Below, in pieces: positions 6,768 to 12,403 of a stretch of 12,432 bases of DNA. The stretch is from an uncultured Collinsella sp. (GTDB lineage: Bacteria; Actinomycetota; Coriobacteriia; Coriobacteriales; Coriobacteriaceae), in assembly GCA_902488525.1 (NCBI GenBank), contig CABTWP010000051.1:1-12432 (forward strand), written 5' to 3'. A program made the position numbers and the translations under genes. The notes beneath the pieces were generated by a model. It did no database searches. It saw only the letters and a program-made list of their open reading frames with translations, and was not told the origin of the DNA. Each line of letters starts with the position of its first letter. Position 1 is the first letter of the stretch.

Positions 6768-7409
6768 ATGACACTTGAGAAGATTGACATCGACACCCTC
6801 GACCCGGCGGCGACCATCGTCGTGGCAACGGGCAACGCCCATAAGCTCACCGAGATCGAGGCCATTTTGGGCAAGGTCATGCCCGAGGTGCGCTTTGTGG
6901 CGCTCGGCCAGCTGGGTGATTTTGAGGATCCCGAGGAAAACGGCACGACGTTTTTGGAGAACGCCATCATCAAGGCCCAAGCCGCGGTTGAGGAGACGGG
7001 CCTTATGGCCATTGCCGACGATTCGGGCTTGGTCGTCGACGCGCTGGACGGTGATCCCGGTGTGTATAGCGCGCGCTATGCGGGCGTGCACGGCGACGAT
7101 GCCGCCAACAACGCCAAGCTTCTCGTTAACCTGGAAGGCGTGGCAGATGAGGACCGCACCGCACGCTTTATGAGCGTCGTTGCGCTCATCGACACGGACG
7201 GCTTGGTCACCTATGGCGAGGGCGCTTGCGAGGGCGTTATCGCGCACGAGGGCCGCGGCGATCACGGCTTTGGCTATGACCCGCTGTTCCTGCCGGTCGA
7301 CACGCCGGGCAAGACCATGGCCGAGCTGACGGCTGACGAGAAGAACGCCATCAGCCATCGTTTCCACGCGCTCGAGCATCTGTCCGCCAAGCTGACGGGC
7401 GAGGAGTAG
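6768..7409 (+). CDS. rdgB: XTP/dITP pyrophosphatase (Ham1/RdgB family)
   Basis: 213 residues. The enzyme hydrolyses non-canonical purine triphosphates such as dITP and XTP to monophosphates, keeping deaminated bases out of DNA and RNA. Visible family motifs are VVATGNAHKLTEIEAIL near the N terminus (nucleotide binding), ENAIIKAQAA, the catalytic and metal-binding DDSGLVVDALDGDPGVYSARYAG block, GDHGFGYDPLF, and EKNAISHR near the C terminus. The RBS AAGGAGG seven bases before the ATG is close to ideal and fixes the start. The N terminus is about ten residues longer than in E. coli. The 140-base gap from rph holds the alternative hairpins and no gene. dtd follows after three bases, so the two are clearly co-translated. 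Confidence 0.95.
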   Translation: MTLEKIDIDTLDPAATIVVATGNAHKLTEIEAILGKVMPEVRFVALGQLGDFEDPEENGTTFLENAIIKAQAAVEETGLMAIADDSGLVVDALDGDPGVYSARYAGVHGDDAANNAKLLVNLEGVADEDRTARFMSVVALIDTDGLVTYGEGACEGVIAHEGRGDHGFGYDPLFLPVDTPGKTMAELTADEKNAISHRFHALEHLSAKLTGEE

Positions 7410-7412
7410 ACC

Positions 7413-7859
7413 GTGCGTGCGGTGGTGCAGCGCGTGCTCAACGCCGGCGTGACGGTCGACGGCGAGTGCGTGGGCCGCATTGGACGCGGCTACCTGGTGC
7501 TGCTGGGTGTGGGCCATGGCGATACGCGTGCCGAGGCCGACAAGCTGTGGGGCAAGCTCCGCGGGCTGCGTATCAACGAGGACGAGAACGGCAAGACCAA
7601 CTTGGCGCTTGCCGATGTCGACGGCGAGGTGCTCGTGGTGTCGCAGTTCACGCTGTTCGCCGACTGCCGCCACGGTCGCCGTCCGTCGTTTACGGATGCC
7701 GGCGCACCCGATGTTGCCAACGAGCTCTACGAGTACTTCCTGACGCTCGTTCGTCAAGATGTCGAACACGTGGCGCACGGCATTTTTGGCGCCGATATGA
7801 AAGTCGACTTGGTCAACGACGGCCCATTCACCATCGTCTTGGACACCGACAACCTTTAG
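7413..7859 (+). CDS. dtd: D-aminoacyl-tRNA deacylase
   Basis: 148 residues from a GTG start. The enzyme removes D-amino acids (and glycine from tRNA-Ala) wrongly attached to tRNA. It starts MRAVVQRV as the family does, carries the SQFTLFADC active-site segment, and ends with NDGPFTIVLDT, which holds the cross-subunit Gly-Pro motif. The GTG lies three bases after the rdgB stop, and the GGCGAGGAG in the rdgB tail serves as RBS, so translation is likely coupled to rdgB. A cell that makes D-glutamate for its wall (murI nearby) has an obvious use for it, but that link is inference. A 28-base palindrome begins right after the stop. Confidence 0.95.
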   Translation: MRAVVQRVLNAGVTVDGECVGRIGRGYLVLLGVGHGDTRAEADKLWGKLRGLRINEDENGKTNLALADVDGEVLVVSQFTLFADCRHGRRPSFTDAGAPDVANELYEYFLTLVRQDVEHVAHGIFGADMKVDLVNDGPFTIVLDTDNL

Positions 7860-7887
7860 GTTACGCGGTTTTACCAAACCGCGTAAC
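7860..7887. repeat. 28-bp palindrome after dtd, copy 1 of 2
   Basis: GTTACGCGGTTT (7860-7871) and AAACCGCGTAAC (7876-7887) are perfect 12-bp arms around a 4-base TACC loop. It starts on the base after the dtd stop codon. No T run follows, so it is not a standard intrinsic terminator. A second copy with the same outer 11 bases per arm lies right after lysS. Confidence 0.85.
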
Positions 7888-7908
7888 AACTGGTCATGCG
7901 AGGTTGTC

Positions 7909-7939
7909 GTCTGGTACGTATTCGAGACCGGGCTTTTTT
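7909..7939 (+). terminator. Intrinsic terminator closing the rdgB-dtd transcript
   Basis: GTCTGGT (7909-7915) pairs with ACCGGGC (7927-7933), 7 bp with two G-U pairs and an 11-base loop, directly followed by TTTTTT (7934-7939). It lies 50 bases after dtd and just upstream of the veg promoter. Confidence 0.7.
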
Positions 7940-7945
7940 AGCTAC

Positions 7946-7975
7946 TTGCGTTTGGCGGCAGCAGGGTGCTATAGT
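7946..7975 (+). promoter_or_regulatory. Promoter of the veg-ispE unit
   Basis: TTGCGT (7946-7951) and TATAGT (7970-7975) are separated by 18 bases and resemble a housekeeping sigma-factor promoter. The site lies between the upstream terminator and the veg leader, about 70 bases before the start codon. Confidence 0.6.
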
Positions 7976-7995
7976 ATTAGAGTTTTGTCTATCTT

Positions 7996-8015
7996 AGGGG
8001 TATTATCCCCTTTTT
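7996..8015 (+). promoter_or_regulatory. Attenuator-like hairpin in the veg leader
   Basis: AGGGG (7996-8000) and CCCCT (8007-8011) form a 5-bp stem with a 6-base loop, followed by TTTTT (8011-8015). It sits between the predicted promoter and the veg RBS, so transcripts must read through it. The stem is short, so it may pause RNA polymerase rather than release it. Confidence 0.45.
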
Positions 8016-8042
8016 GAATTGCACCTTCTGGAGGCCCTGTTC

Positions 8043-8339
8043 ATGGAAGAGATGGAAGTCAATCACGTCGACGACATCCACGAGAAGCTGACCGATATGG
8101 TGGGCGATCGCGTCAAGGTTAAGGCCAACATGGGCCGCACCCGCGTCGTCGAGCGCATGGGCACCATCAAGAGCGTCCACCCCGCCGTCTTTATCGTCGA
8201 GGTTGACGAGCGCCGCGGCCGCAAGTCGCGTCAGTCCTACCAGTATATCGATGTCCTCACCGGTCAGGTCGAGCTGTTCGACCCTGAGAGCGGCGAGCAT
8301 ATCTTTACCCCGCTCGGCAATCAGCTCGAGGAGCACTAA
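8043..8339 (+). CDS. veg: Veg family protein
   Basis: 98 residues from the ATG at 8043, which has GGAGG (8030-8034) eight bases upstream; a further in-frame TTG at 8019 lacks an RBS. The middle of the protein (VKANMGRTRVVERMGTI, then HPAVFIVEVDE and SYQYIDVLTGQVEL) matches the Veg family of Bacillus, small proteins with a beta-rich, possibly nucleic-acid-binding fold. B. subtilis Veg has been linked to biofilm matrix gene expression, but its molecular role is not settled. Compared with the Bacillus protein it has about ten extra residues at the N terminus. It stands directly before ispE, as in Bacillus, with two bases between its stop and the ispE GTG, so the pair is one operon. The family call is good; no function is claimed. 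Confidence 0.85.
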   Translation: MEEMEVNHVDDIHEKLTDMVGDRVKVKANMGRTRVVERMGTIKSVHPAVFIVEVDERRGRKSRQSYQYIDVLTGQVELFDPESGEHIFTPLGNQLEEH

Positions 8340-8341
8340 CG

Positions 8342-9238
8342 GTGACCGATCGGTCCCTGACTCTTTCCGCGCCGGCAAAGATTAACTTCTACCTGGGGGT
8401 TCATACCGAGCGCGATGACCGCGGCTACCACAGGGTCGATTCCCTGATGGCAGCCGTCGGTCTTTCCGATACCGTGACGGTCACGCCGGCGCAGGCGCTG
8501 ACTGTCCAGACGGTTCCGGCATCAGATTTTCCCATGCAAAAGAATACGGCGTATCGGGCTGCGGTTGCTATGGCCGAGCATTATGGTCGCGAGGCAAACA
8601 TCTGCGTGACGATTGAGAAGCGCATTCCATTGTGCGCCGGCTTGGGCGGCCCCTCGACGGATGCGGCCGCGGTCATTGTCGCCTTGGCGGAGCTCTGGGG
8701 CATTGATCGCACCGACCCAGCGCTCGACGATATTGCGCGGGGCATTGGTGCTGACGTCCCGTTCTTTTTGCACGCGAGTCCTGCGTTCTACGTAGGTGGG
8801 GGAGACGTGCTGGCAACTGAGTACCCCGCGCTGCCCGCGACGCCTGTCGTACTGGTTAAGCCGCGGGAGGCGAGCGTTTCGACAATTGAAGCCTATCGAC
8901 GTTTTGACGAGGCCCCGGTGCCTGCGGACAAGCTCGGCGCGATAGCTTCTGCCTTGCGTGCTGGTGATGCCGAGACGGCATATGCGCTCATCCATAACAA
9001 CCTGGGTATCATTTCCGCACAGATGGAGCCGCAGATTCAAACGGTTCTCGATTGGCTGCGTAAACAGGACGGCACCGTTGCTGTAGATGTGTGCGGATCG
9101 GGTGCCTGCTCGTTTGCCATTTGCGACACCGCCGCCACGGCCGAAAGGCTTGCCGACGCTGTCCAGCAAAATGGCTGGTGGGCCTGCGCGACTGAGCTCA
9201 TTCCCAACACGGTTCAAATCGACGCGCCAAAGAAATAA
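8342..9238 (+). CDS. ispE: 4-diphosphocytidyl-2-C-methyl-D-erythritol kinase
   Basis: 298 residues. IspE is the GHMP-family kinase of the MEP pathway that phosphorylates the 2-hydroxyl of CDP-methylerythritol on the way to isoprenoids. The start SAPAKINFYLGV is the family N-terminal motif and contains the catalytic-site lysine. The ATP-binding glycine loop is GLGGPSTDAAA (100-110), where Pro104 and Thr106 stand in for the common GLGGGSSD. The C-terminal GHMP motif DVCGSGACSFAI is present. The GTG start at 8342 has GGAG (8330-8333) eight bases upstream, inside the end of veg. No terminator is seen before the tRNA-Pro promoter 30 bases after the stop, so transcripts may run into the tRNA. Third positions are somewhat less GC-rich than in the neighbours. 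Confidence 0.93.
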   Translation: MTDRSLTLSAPAKINFYLGVHTERDDRGYHRVDSLMAAVGLSDTVTVTPAQALTVQTVPASDFPMQKNTAYRAAVAMAEHYGREANICVTIEKRIPLCAGLGGPSTDAAAVIVALAELWGIDRTDPALDDIARGIGADVPFFLHASPAFYVGGGDVLATEYPALPATPVVLVKPREASVSTIEAYRRFDEAPVPADKLGAIASALRAGDAETAYALIHNNLGIISAQMEPQIQTVLDWLRKQDGTVAVDVCGSGACSFAICDTAATAERLADAVQQNGWWACATELIPNTVQIDAPKK

Positions 9239-9270
9239 AAATTTCTCTAGCACGCGGCGAAAATCTTTGT

Positions 9271-9279
9271 TACTATAGT
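9271..9279 (+). promoter_or_regulatory. -10 region of tRNA-Pro promoter
   Basis: TACTATAGT at 9271-9279 contains two overlapping -10 matches (TACTAT, TATAGT), about 9 bases before the mature tRNA 5' end. No good -35 is visible; TAGCAC at 9248-9253 is at the right distance for TACTAT but matches poorly. Confidence 0.45.
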
Positions 9280-9287
9280 CGAGCTAA

Positions 9288-9364
9288 CGGGTTGTGGCTC
9301 AGTTTGGTAGAGCACTGCGTTCGGGACGCAGGGGTCGCTGGTTCAAATCCAGTCAACCCGACCA
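9288..9364 (+). tRNA. tRNA-Pro (anticodon CGG)
   Basis: The acceptor stem CGGGTTG (9288-9294) pairs fully with CAACCCG (9354-9360), followed by A and an encoded CCA. The anticodon stem-loop CTGCG-TTCGGGA-CGCAG gives the anticodon CGG, which reads proline CCG, a codon in heavy use in this GC-rich DNA. The T loop is TTCAAAT. The C1-G72 pair is the usual mark of bacterial tRNA-Pro. Confidence 0.96.
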
Positions 9365-9374
9365 GAGCATGAGG

Positions 9375-9403
9375 AGGGACCGCTTCTTGCGGTCCCTTTT
9401 TTT
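9375..9403 (+). terminator. Intrinsic terminator after tRNA-Pro
   Basis: A perfect 9-bp stem, AGGGACCGC (9375-9383) with GCGGTCCCT (9389-9397), with loop TTCTT, is followed by a run of seven T. It sits ten bases after the tRNA CCA. Confidence 0.95.
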
Positions 9404-9411
9404 AGCTAGTG

Positions 9412-9440
9412 TTGTGATACCGCGATACCCGCGGTATACT
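9412..9440 (+). promoter_or_regulatory. tatA promoter with overlapping palindrome
   Basis: TTGTGA (9412-9417) and TATACT (9435-9440) are spaced 17 bases apart, the best promoter match in the window. A perfect inverted repeat, ATACCGCG (9417-9424) and CGCGGTAT (9430-9437), with the 5-base spacer ATACC, fills the region between the two boxes, where a repressor site would lie. GATACC also occurs twice in direct orientation here. Confidence 0.6.
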
Positions 9441-9476
9441 CATTCGAGCTTGTCTCGCTGTATTGTGGAGGTCTAC

Positions 9477-9752
9477 ATGTTTGGACTGAGGGCTCCTGAG
9501 CTCATCATTATTCTCGTCGTTGTCCTGATTATCTTCGGGCCCAAGAACCTGCCGAAGCTCGGCAAGTCCCTCGGCTCTACCGTCAAGAATATCCGCGAGG
9601 GTATGGAGGGCGACGATAAGGCCGAGACCAAGCAGGCCGAGGAGGTCGTGGTCGAGCAGTCCGAGGAGGACAAGGAGATCGCTGAGCTCGAGGCCAAGCT
9701 CGCTGCTGCCAAGAAGAAGCAGGCAGAGGACAGCGACGCGGACGCAGAGTAG
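9477..9752 (+). CDS. tatA: Sec-independent translocase protein TatA
   Basis: 91 residues from the ATG at 9477, chosen because GGAGG (9467-9471) lies five bases upstream; the longer frame runs back into tRNA-Pro and its terminator. TatA is a small membrane protein that assembles with TatC to move folded proteins with twin-arginine signals across the membrane. The architecture is complete: a single N-terminal membrane helix (about residues 8-21, LIIILVVVLIIFG), the FGPKNLPKLGKSLG hinge and amphipathic helix, then a highly charged tail (about 46-91) rich in Glu, Lys and Ala that is probably helical or disordered. No tatC is adjacent. TatA is more likely than TatB by the hinge sequence and short length. 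It is a single-gene unit with its own promoter and terminator. Confidence 0.9.
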   Translation: MFGLRAPELIIILVVVLIIFGPKNLPKLGKSLGSTVKNIREGMEGDDKAETKQAEEVVVEQSEEDKEIAELEAKLAAAKKKQAEDSDADAE

Positions 9753-9777
9753 TCCCATCCCTTTGGGGTGAGCACCT

Positions 9778-9810
9778 GACCGGCTTGCCCGCAGGCTAGC
9801 CGGTCTTTTT
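9778..9810 (+). terminator. Intrinsic terminator after tatA
   Basis: GACCGGCT (9778-9785) pairs perfectly with AGCCGGTC (9798-9805) around a 12-base loop, followed by TTTTT (9806-9810). A second small hairpin (CATCCC 9756-9761 with GGGGTG 9765-9770) lies between the stop codon and this terminator. Confidence 0.88.
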
Positions 9811-9858
9811 CGTTTTGTTGACAGTTGATTGTTTGATCAGAGTTGGGGAGATATCCGT

Positions 9859-10329
9859 ATGGACGCAAGCCAGATCGTACTGACCGCTGAGGGCCGCCAG
9901 AAGCTCGTCGAGGAGCTCGCTTGGCGTGAGGGCGATTACGCCAAGGAGATCGTCGAGGACATCAAGGAAGCCCGCGCGTTCGGCGACCTTTCGGAGAACT
10001 CCGAGTACGACGCCGCTAAGGACAAGCAGGCCCAGAACGCCGCTCGTATTGCCGAGATCCAGGCCATCCTCGCCAACGCTCAGGTTGCTGCCACCACGGG
10101 CGACCTGACCGTCTCCATCGGTTCCACCGTTTCGCTGATTGATCCCAACGGCGAGGTCATGGAAGTCACGCTCGTCGGTACCACCGAGACCAACTCGCTC
10201 GAGCACAAGATCTCCAACGAGTCTCCGGTCGGTCACGCCATCATCGGTCACGGCGAGGGTGATTCCGTCGAGGTCGTTACGCCTTCCGGCAAGACTCGCG
10301 TCTACACCATCGCCAAGATCGCACGCTAG
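9859..10329 (+). CDS. greA: Transcript cleavage factor GreA
   Basis: 156 residues from the ATG at 9859; GGGGAG (9845-9850) eight bases upstream decides the start over an in-frame TTG at 9829. GreA enters the secondary channel of backtracked RNA polymerase and stimulates cleavage of the nascent RNA so that elongation resumes. The N-terminal coiled coil (about residues 8-78) carries the tip motif FGDLSENSEYDAAK; its acidic residues D43 and E46 correspond to the Asp41 and Glu44 that hold the catalytic metal. The C-terminal FKBP-like domain (about 82-156) ends with SPVGHAIIGHGEGDSVEVVTPSGK, typical for the family. It is followed 79 bases later by lysS, a pairing also seen in other Gram-positives; a terminator-like hairpin lies between them. 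Confidence 0.96.
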   Translation: MDASQIVLTAEGRQKLVEELAWREGDYAKEIVEDIKEARAFGDLSENSEYDAAKDKQAQNAARIAEIQAILANAQVAATTGDLTVSIGSTVSLIDPNGEVMEVTLVGTTETNSLEHKISNESPVGHAIIGHGEGDSVEVVTPSGKTRVYTIAKIAR

Positions 10330-10357
10330 ACCACGGTCCCGCGTAAAGGTATGTTTT

Positions 10358-10390
10358 CGCTCCCTGGGACCGAATCCTGGGGAGCGTTTT
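10358..10390 (+). terminator. Terminator or attenuator between greA and lysS
   Basis: CGCTCCC (10358-10364) pairs with GGGAGCG (10380-10386) around a 15-base loop, then TTTT. An upstream CGGTCCC (10334-10340) can pair with GGGACCG (10366-10372) inside that loop, so the two stems interleave. The hairpin ends 18 bases before the lysS start and just before its RBS (GAGGAG, 10395-10400), so it can act on greA read-through into lysS. I see no separate lysS promoter in the gap. Confidence 0.6.
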
Positions 10391-10408
10391 AGTTTGAGGA
10401 GCTAACTT

Positions 10409-12373
10409 ATGGCAGAGAACCAGAACGCCGCCGATCAGGCATCGACGCTCAACGACGAGCGCGCCACCCGCCTGGCCAAGCGCGCCGCCCTGTTCGAGGC
10501 GGGCCAGAACCCCTATCCCGAGCACTCTGAGCTTGAGGACTACGTCGCCGATATCGAGGCTAAGTACGCCGAGCTTGCCGATGGCGAGGACACCGAGGAC
10601 GTCGTGAAGATCGCTGGCCGTGTGGTCGCCAAGCGCGGTCAGGGCAAGATCATGTTCATCGTCGTGCGCGATGCGACTGCCGAGATTCAGCTGTTCTGCC
10701 GCATCAACGACATGGACGAGGCTGCCTGGAGTACGCTCAAGGCCCTCGATCTGGGCGACATCCTGGGCGTGACCGGCGTGGTCGTGCGCACCCAGCGTGG
10801 CCAGCTTTCCGTTGCCCCTAAGAGCGCGACCCTGCTTGCCAAGGCCGTTCGTCCGCTGCCCGAGAAGTTCCACGGTCTTTCCGATAAGGAGACCCGCTAT
10901 CGCCAGCGCTATGTCGACCTGATCGCCAACGACGACGTTCGCGAGACCTTCCGTAAGCGTTCGCAGATTCTCTCCACCTTCCGTCGCTTTATGGAGTCCG
11001 ACGGCTACATGGAGGTCGAGACCCCCATCCTGCAGACCATCCAGGGCGGCGCTACTGCCAAGCCGTTCATCACTCACTTCAACGCGCTCGATCAGGAGTG
11101 CTACCTGCGTATTGCCACCGAGCTGCACCTCAAGCGCTGCATCGTCGGTGGTTTTGAGCGCGTGTTCGAGATCGGCCGCATCTTCCGTAACGAGGGCATG
11201 GACCTTACCCACAACCCCGAGTTCACCACGATGGAGGCCTACCGTGCCTTCTCCGACCTCGAGGGCATGAAGGCGCTCGCCCAGGGTGTCATTAAGGCAG
11301 CTAACAAGGCCATCGGCAACCCCGAGGTCATCGAGTATCAGGGCCAGACCATCGACCTTTCTGGTGAGTGGGCCAGCCGTCCCATGACCGACATCGTCTC
11401 CGACGTGCTCGGCAAGCAGGTCACCATTGACACGCCGGTCGAGGAGCTTGCTGCCGCCGCGCGCGAGAAGGGCCTGGAGATCAAGCCCGAGTGGACTGCT
11501 GGCAAGATCATCGCCGAGATTTACGATGAGCTGGGCGAGGACACCATCGTCAACCCCACGTTCGTGTGTGATTACCCCATCGAGGTCAGCCCGCTTGCCA
11601 AGCGTTTTGAGGACGATCCGCGTCTGACCCACCGTTTTGAGCTGGTTATTGCCGGCCACGAGTACGCCAACGCATTTTCCGAGCTCAACGACCCGGTCGA
11701 CCAGGCTGAGCGCTTTGCTGCCCAAATGGCCGAGAAGGCCGGCGGCGACGATGAGGCCATGGAGTATGACGAGGACTACGTGCGCGCCCTCGAGTACGGT
11801 ATGCCTCCTGCGGGCGGTATCGGCATCGGTATCGACCGCGTGGTCATGCTGCTCACTAACCAGGCTTCCATCCGCGACGTGCTGCTGTTCCCGCACATGA
11901 AGCCCGAGAAGGGTTTCCAGTCCGGTGCCGCTGCCGCTAAGGCTGCCGAGGCCGGCAACGCCGCGAGCCCGTTCGTTACGTCGCTTAAGCCCACGCTCGA
12001 TTACTCCAAGATCGCCGTTGAGCCGCTGTTCGAGGAGTTCGTCGACTTTGATACCTTCTCCAAGAGCGATTTCCGCGCTGTGAAGGTCAAGGCATGCGAG
12101 GCCGTCAAGAAGTCCAAGAAGCTGCTGAACTTTACGCTCGACGACGGTACCGGTACCGACCGCACCATCCTCTCCGGTATTCACGCTTATTACGAGCCCG
12201 AGGACCTGGTCGGCAAGACCTTGCTCGCCATCACCAACCTGCCTCCGCGCAAGATGATGGGTATTCCCAGCTGCGGCATGCTGATCAGCGCTGTCCACGA
12301 GGAGGAGGGCGAGGAGCGCCTCAACCTGATCCAGCTCGACGCCTCCATCCCCGCCGGCGCAAAGATGTACTAA
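10409..12373 (+). CDS. lysS: Lysyl-tRNA synthetase (class II) with C-terminal tRNA-binding domain
   Basis: 654 residues, about 150 longer than usual bacterial LysRS. Residues 1-501 are a complete class II enzyme that charges tRNA-Lys. The N-terminal helix (RLAKRAALFEAGQNPYP) precedes an OB-fold anticodon-binding domain (about 60-165: AGRVVAKRGQGKIMF). Motif 1 is FRRFMESDGYMEVETPIL, motif 2 is FRNEGMDLTHNPEFT, and motif 3 is GGIGIGIDRVVMLL, followed by the usual end FPHMKPEK. An Ala-rich linker (about 505-525) leads to a second OB-fold (about 550-654: DFRAVKVKACEAV, ILSGIHAYYEPEDLVGK, LPPRKMMGIPSCGMLISA). This is the tRNA-binding domain of the Trbp111/EMAPII type found at the C terminus of many bacterial MetRS. 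The reading frame is continuous, so this is a true fusion. The RBS is GAGGAG, eight bases before the ATG. Confidence 0.95.
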   Translation: MAENQNAADQASTLNDERATRLAKRAALFEAGQNPYPEHSELEDYVADIEAKYAELADGEDTEDVVKIAGRVVAKRGQGKIMFIVVRDATAEIQLFCRINDMDEAAWSTLKALDLGDILGVTGVVVRTQRGQLSVAPKSATLLAKAVRPLPEKFHGLSDKETRYRQRYVDLIANDDVRETFRKRSQILSTFRRFMESDGYMEVETPILQTIQGGATAKPFITHFNALDQECYLRIATELHLKRCIVGGFERVFEIGRIFRNEGMDLTHNPEFTTMEAYRAFSDLEGMKALAQGVIKAANKAIGNPEVIEYQGQTIDLSGEWASRPMTDIVSDVLGKQVTIDTPVEELAAAAREKGLEIKPEWTAGKIIAEIYDELGEDTIVNPTFVCDYPIEVSPLAKRFEDDPRLTHRFELVIAGHEYANAFSELNDPVDQAERFAAQMAEKAGGDDEAMEYDEDYVRALEYGMPPAGGIGIGIDRVVMLLTNQASIRDVLLFPHMKPEKGFQSGAAAAKAAEAGNAASPFVTSLKPTLDYSKIAVEPLFEEFVDFDTFSKSDFRAVKVKACEAVKKSKKLLNFTLDDGTGTDRTILSGIHAYYEPEDLVGKTLLAITNLPPRKMMGIPSCGMLISAVHEEEGEERLNLIQLDASIPAGAKMY

Positions 12374-12376
12374 CTT

Positions 12377-12403
12377 GTTACGCGGTTCTACGAACCGCGT
12401 AAC
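12377..12403. repeat. 27-bp palindrome after lysS, copy 2 of 2
   Basis: GTTACGCGGTTC (12377-12388) and GAACCGCGTAAC (12392-12403) are perfect 12-bp arms around TAC. It starts three bases after the lysS stop. It matches the palindrome after dtd except for the innermost pair and one loop base, and the changed pair (T-A there, C-G here) is compensated so that the stem stays intact. No T run follows. The remaining bases to the window end hold nothing I recognise. Confidence 0.85.

Noticed and set aside
9818..9823. Perfect -35 hexamer TTGACA upstream of greA.
   Set aside because: No -10-like hexamer lies 16-18 bases downstream (the region reads GAGTTGGGG, part of the RBS). greA surely needs a promoter after the tatA terminator, but I cannot place it with confidence.
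10360..10386. TGGGACCG before lysS resembles the T-box consensus (UGGNACCG) of tRNA-sensing leaders.
   Set aside because: The greA-lysS gap is only 79 bases, far too short for the Stem I specifier domain, and N would be G, which does not fit the usual discriminator base of tRNA-Lys. The bases are explained by the two hairpins.
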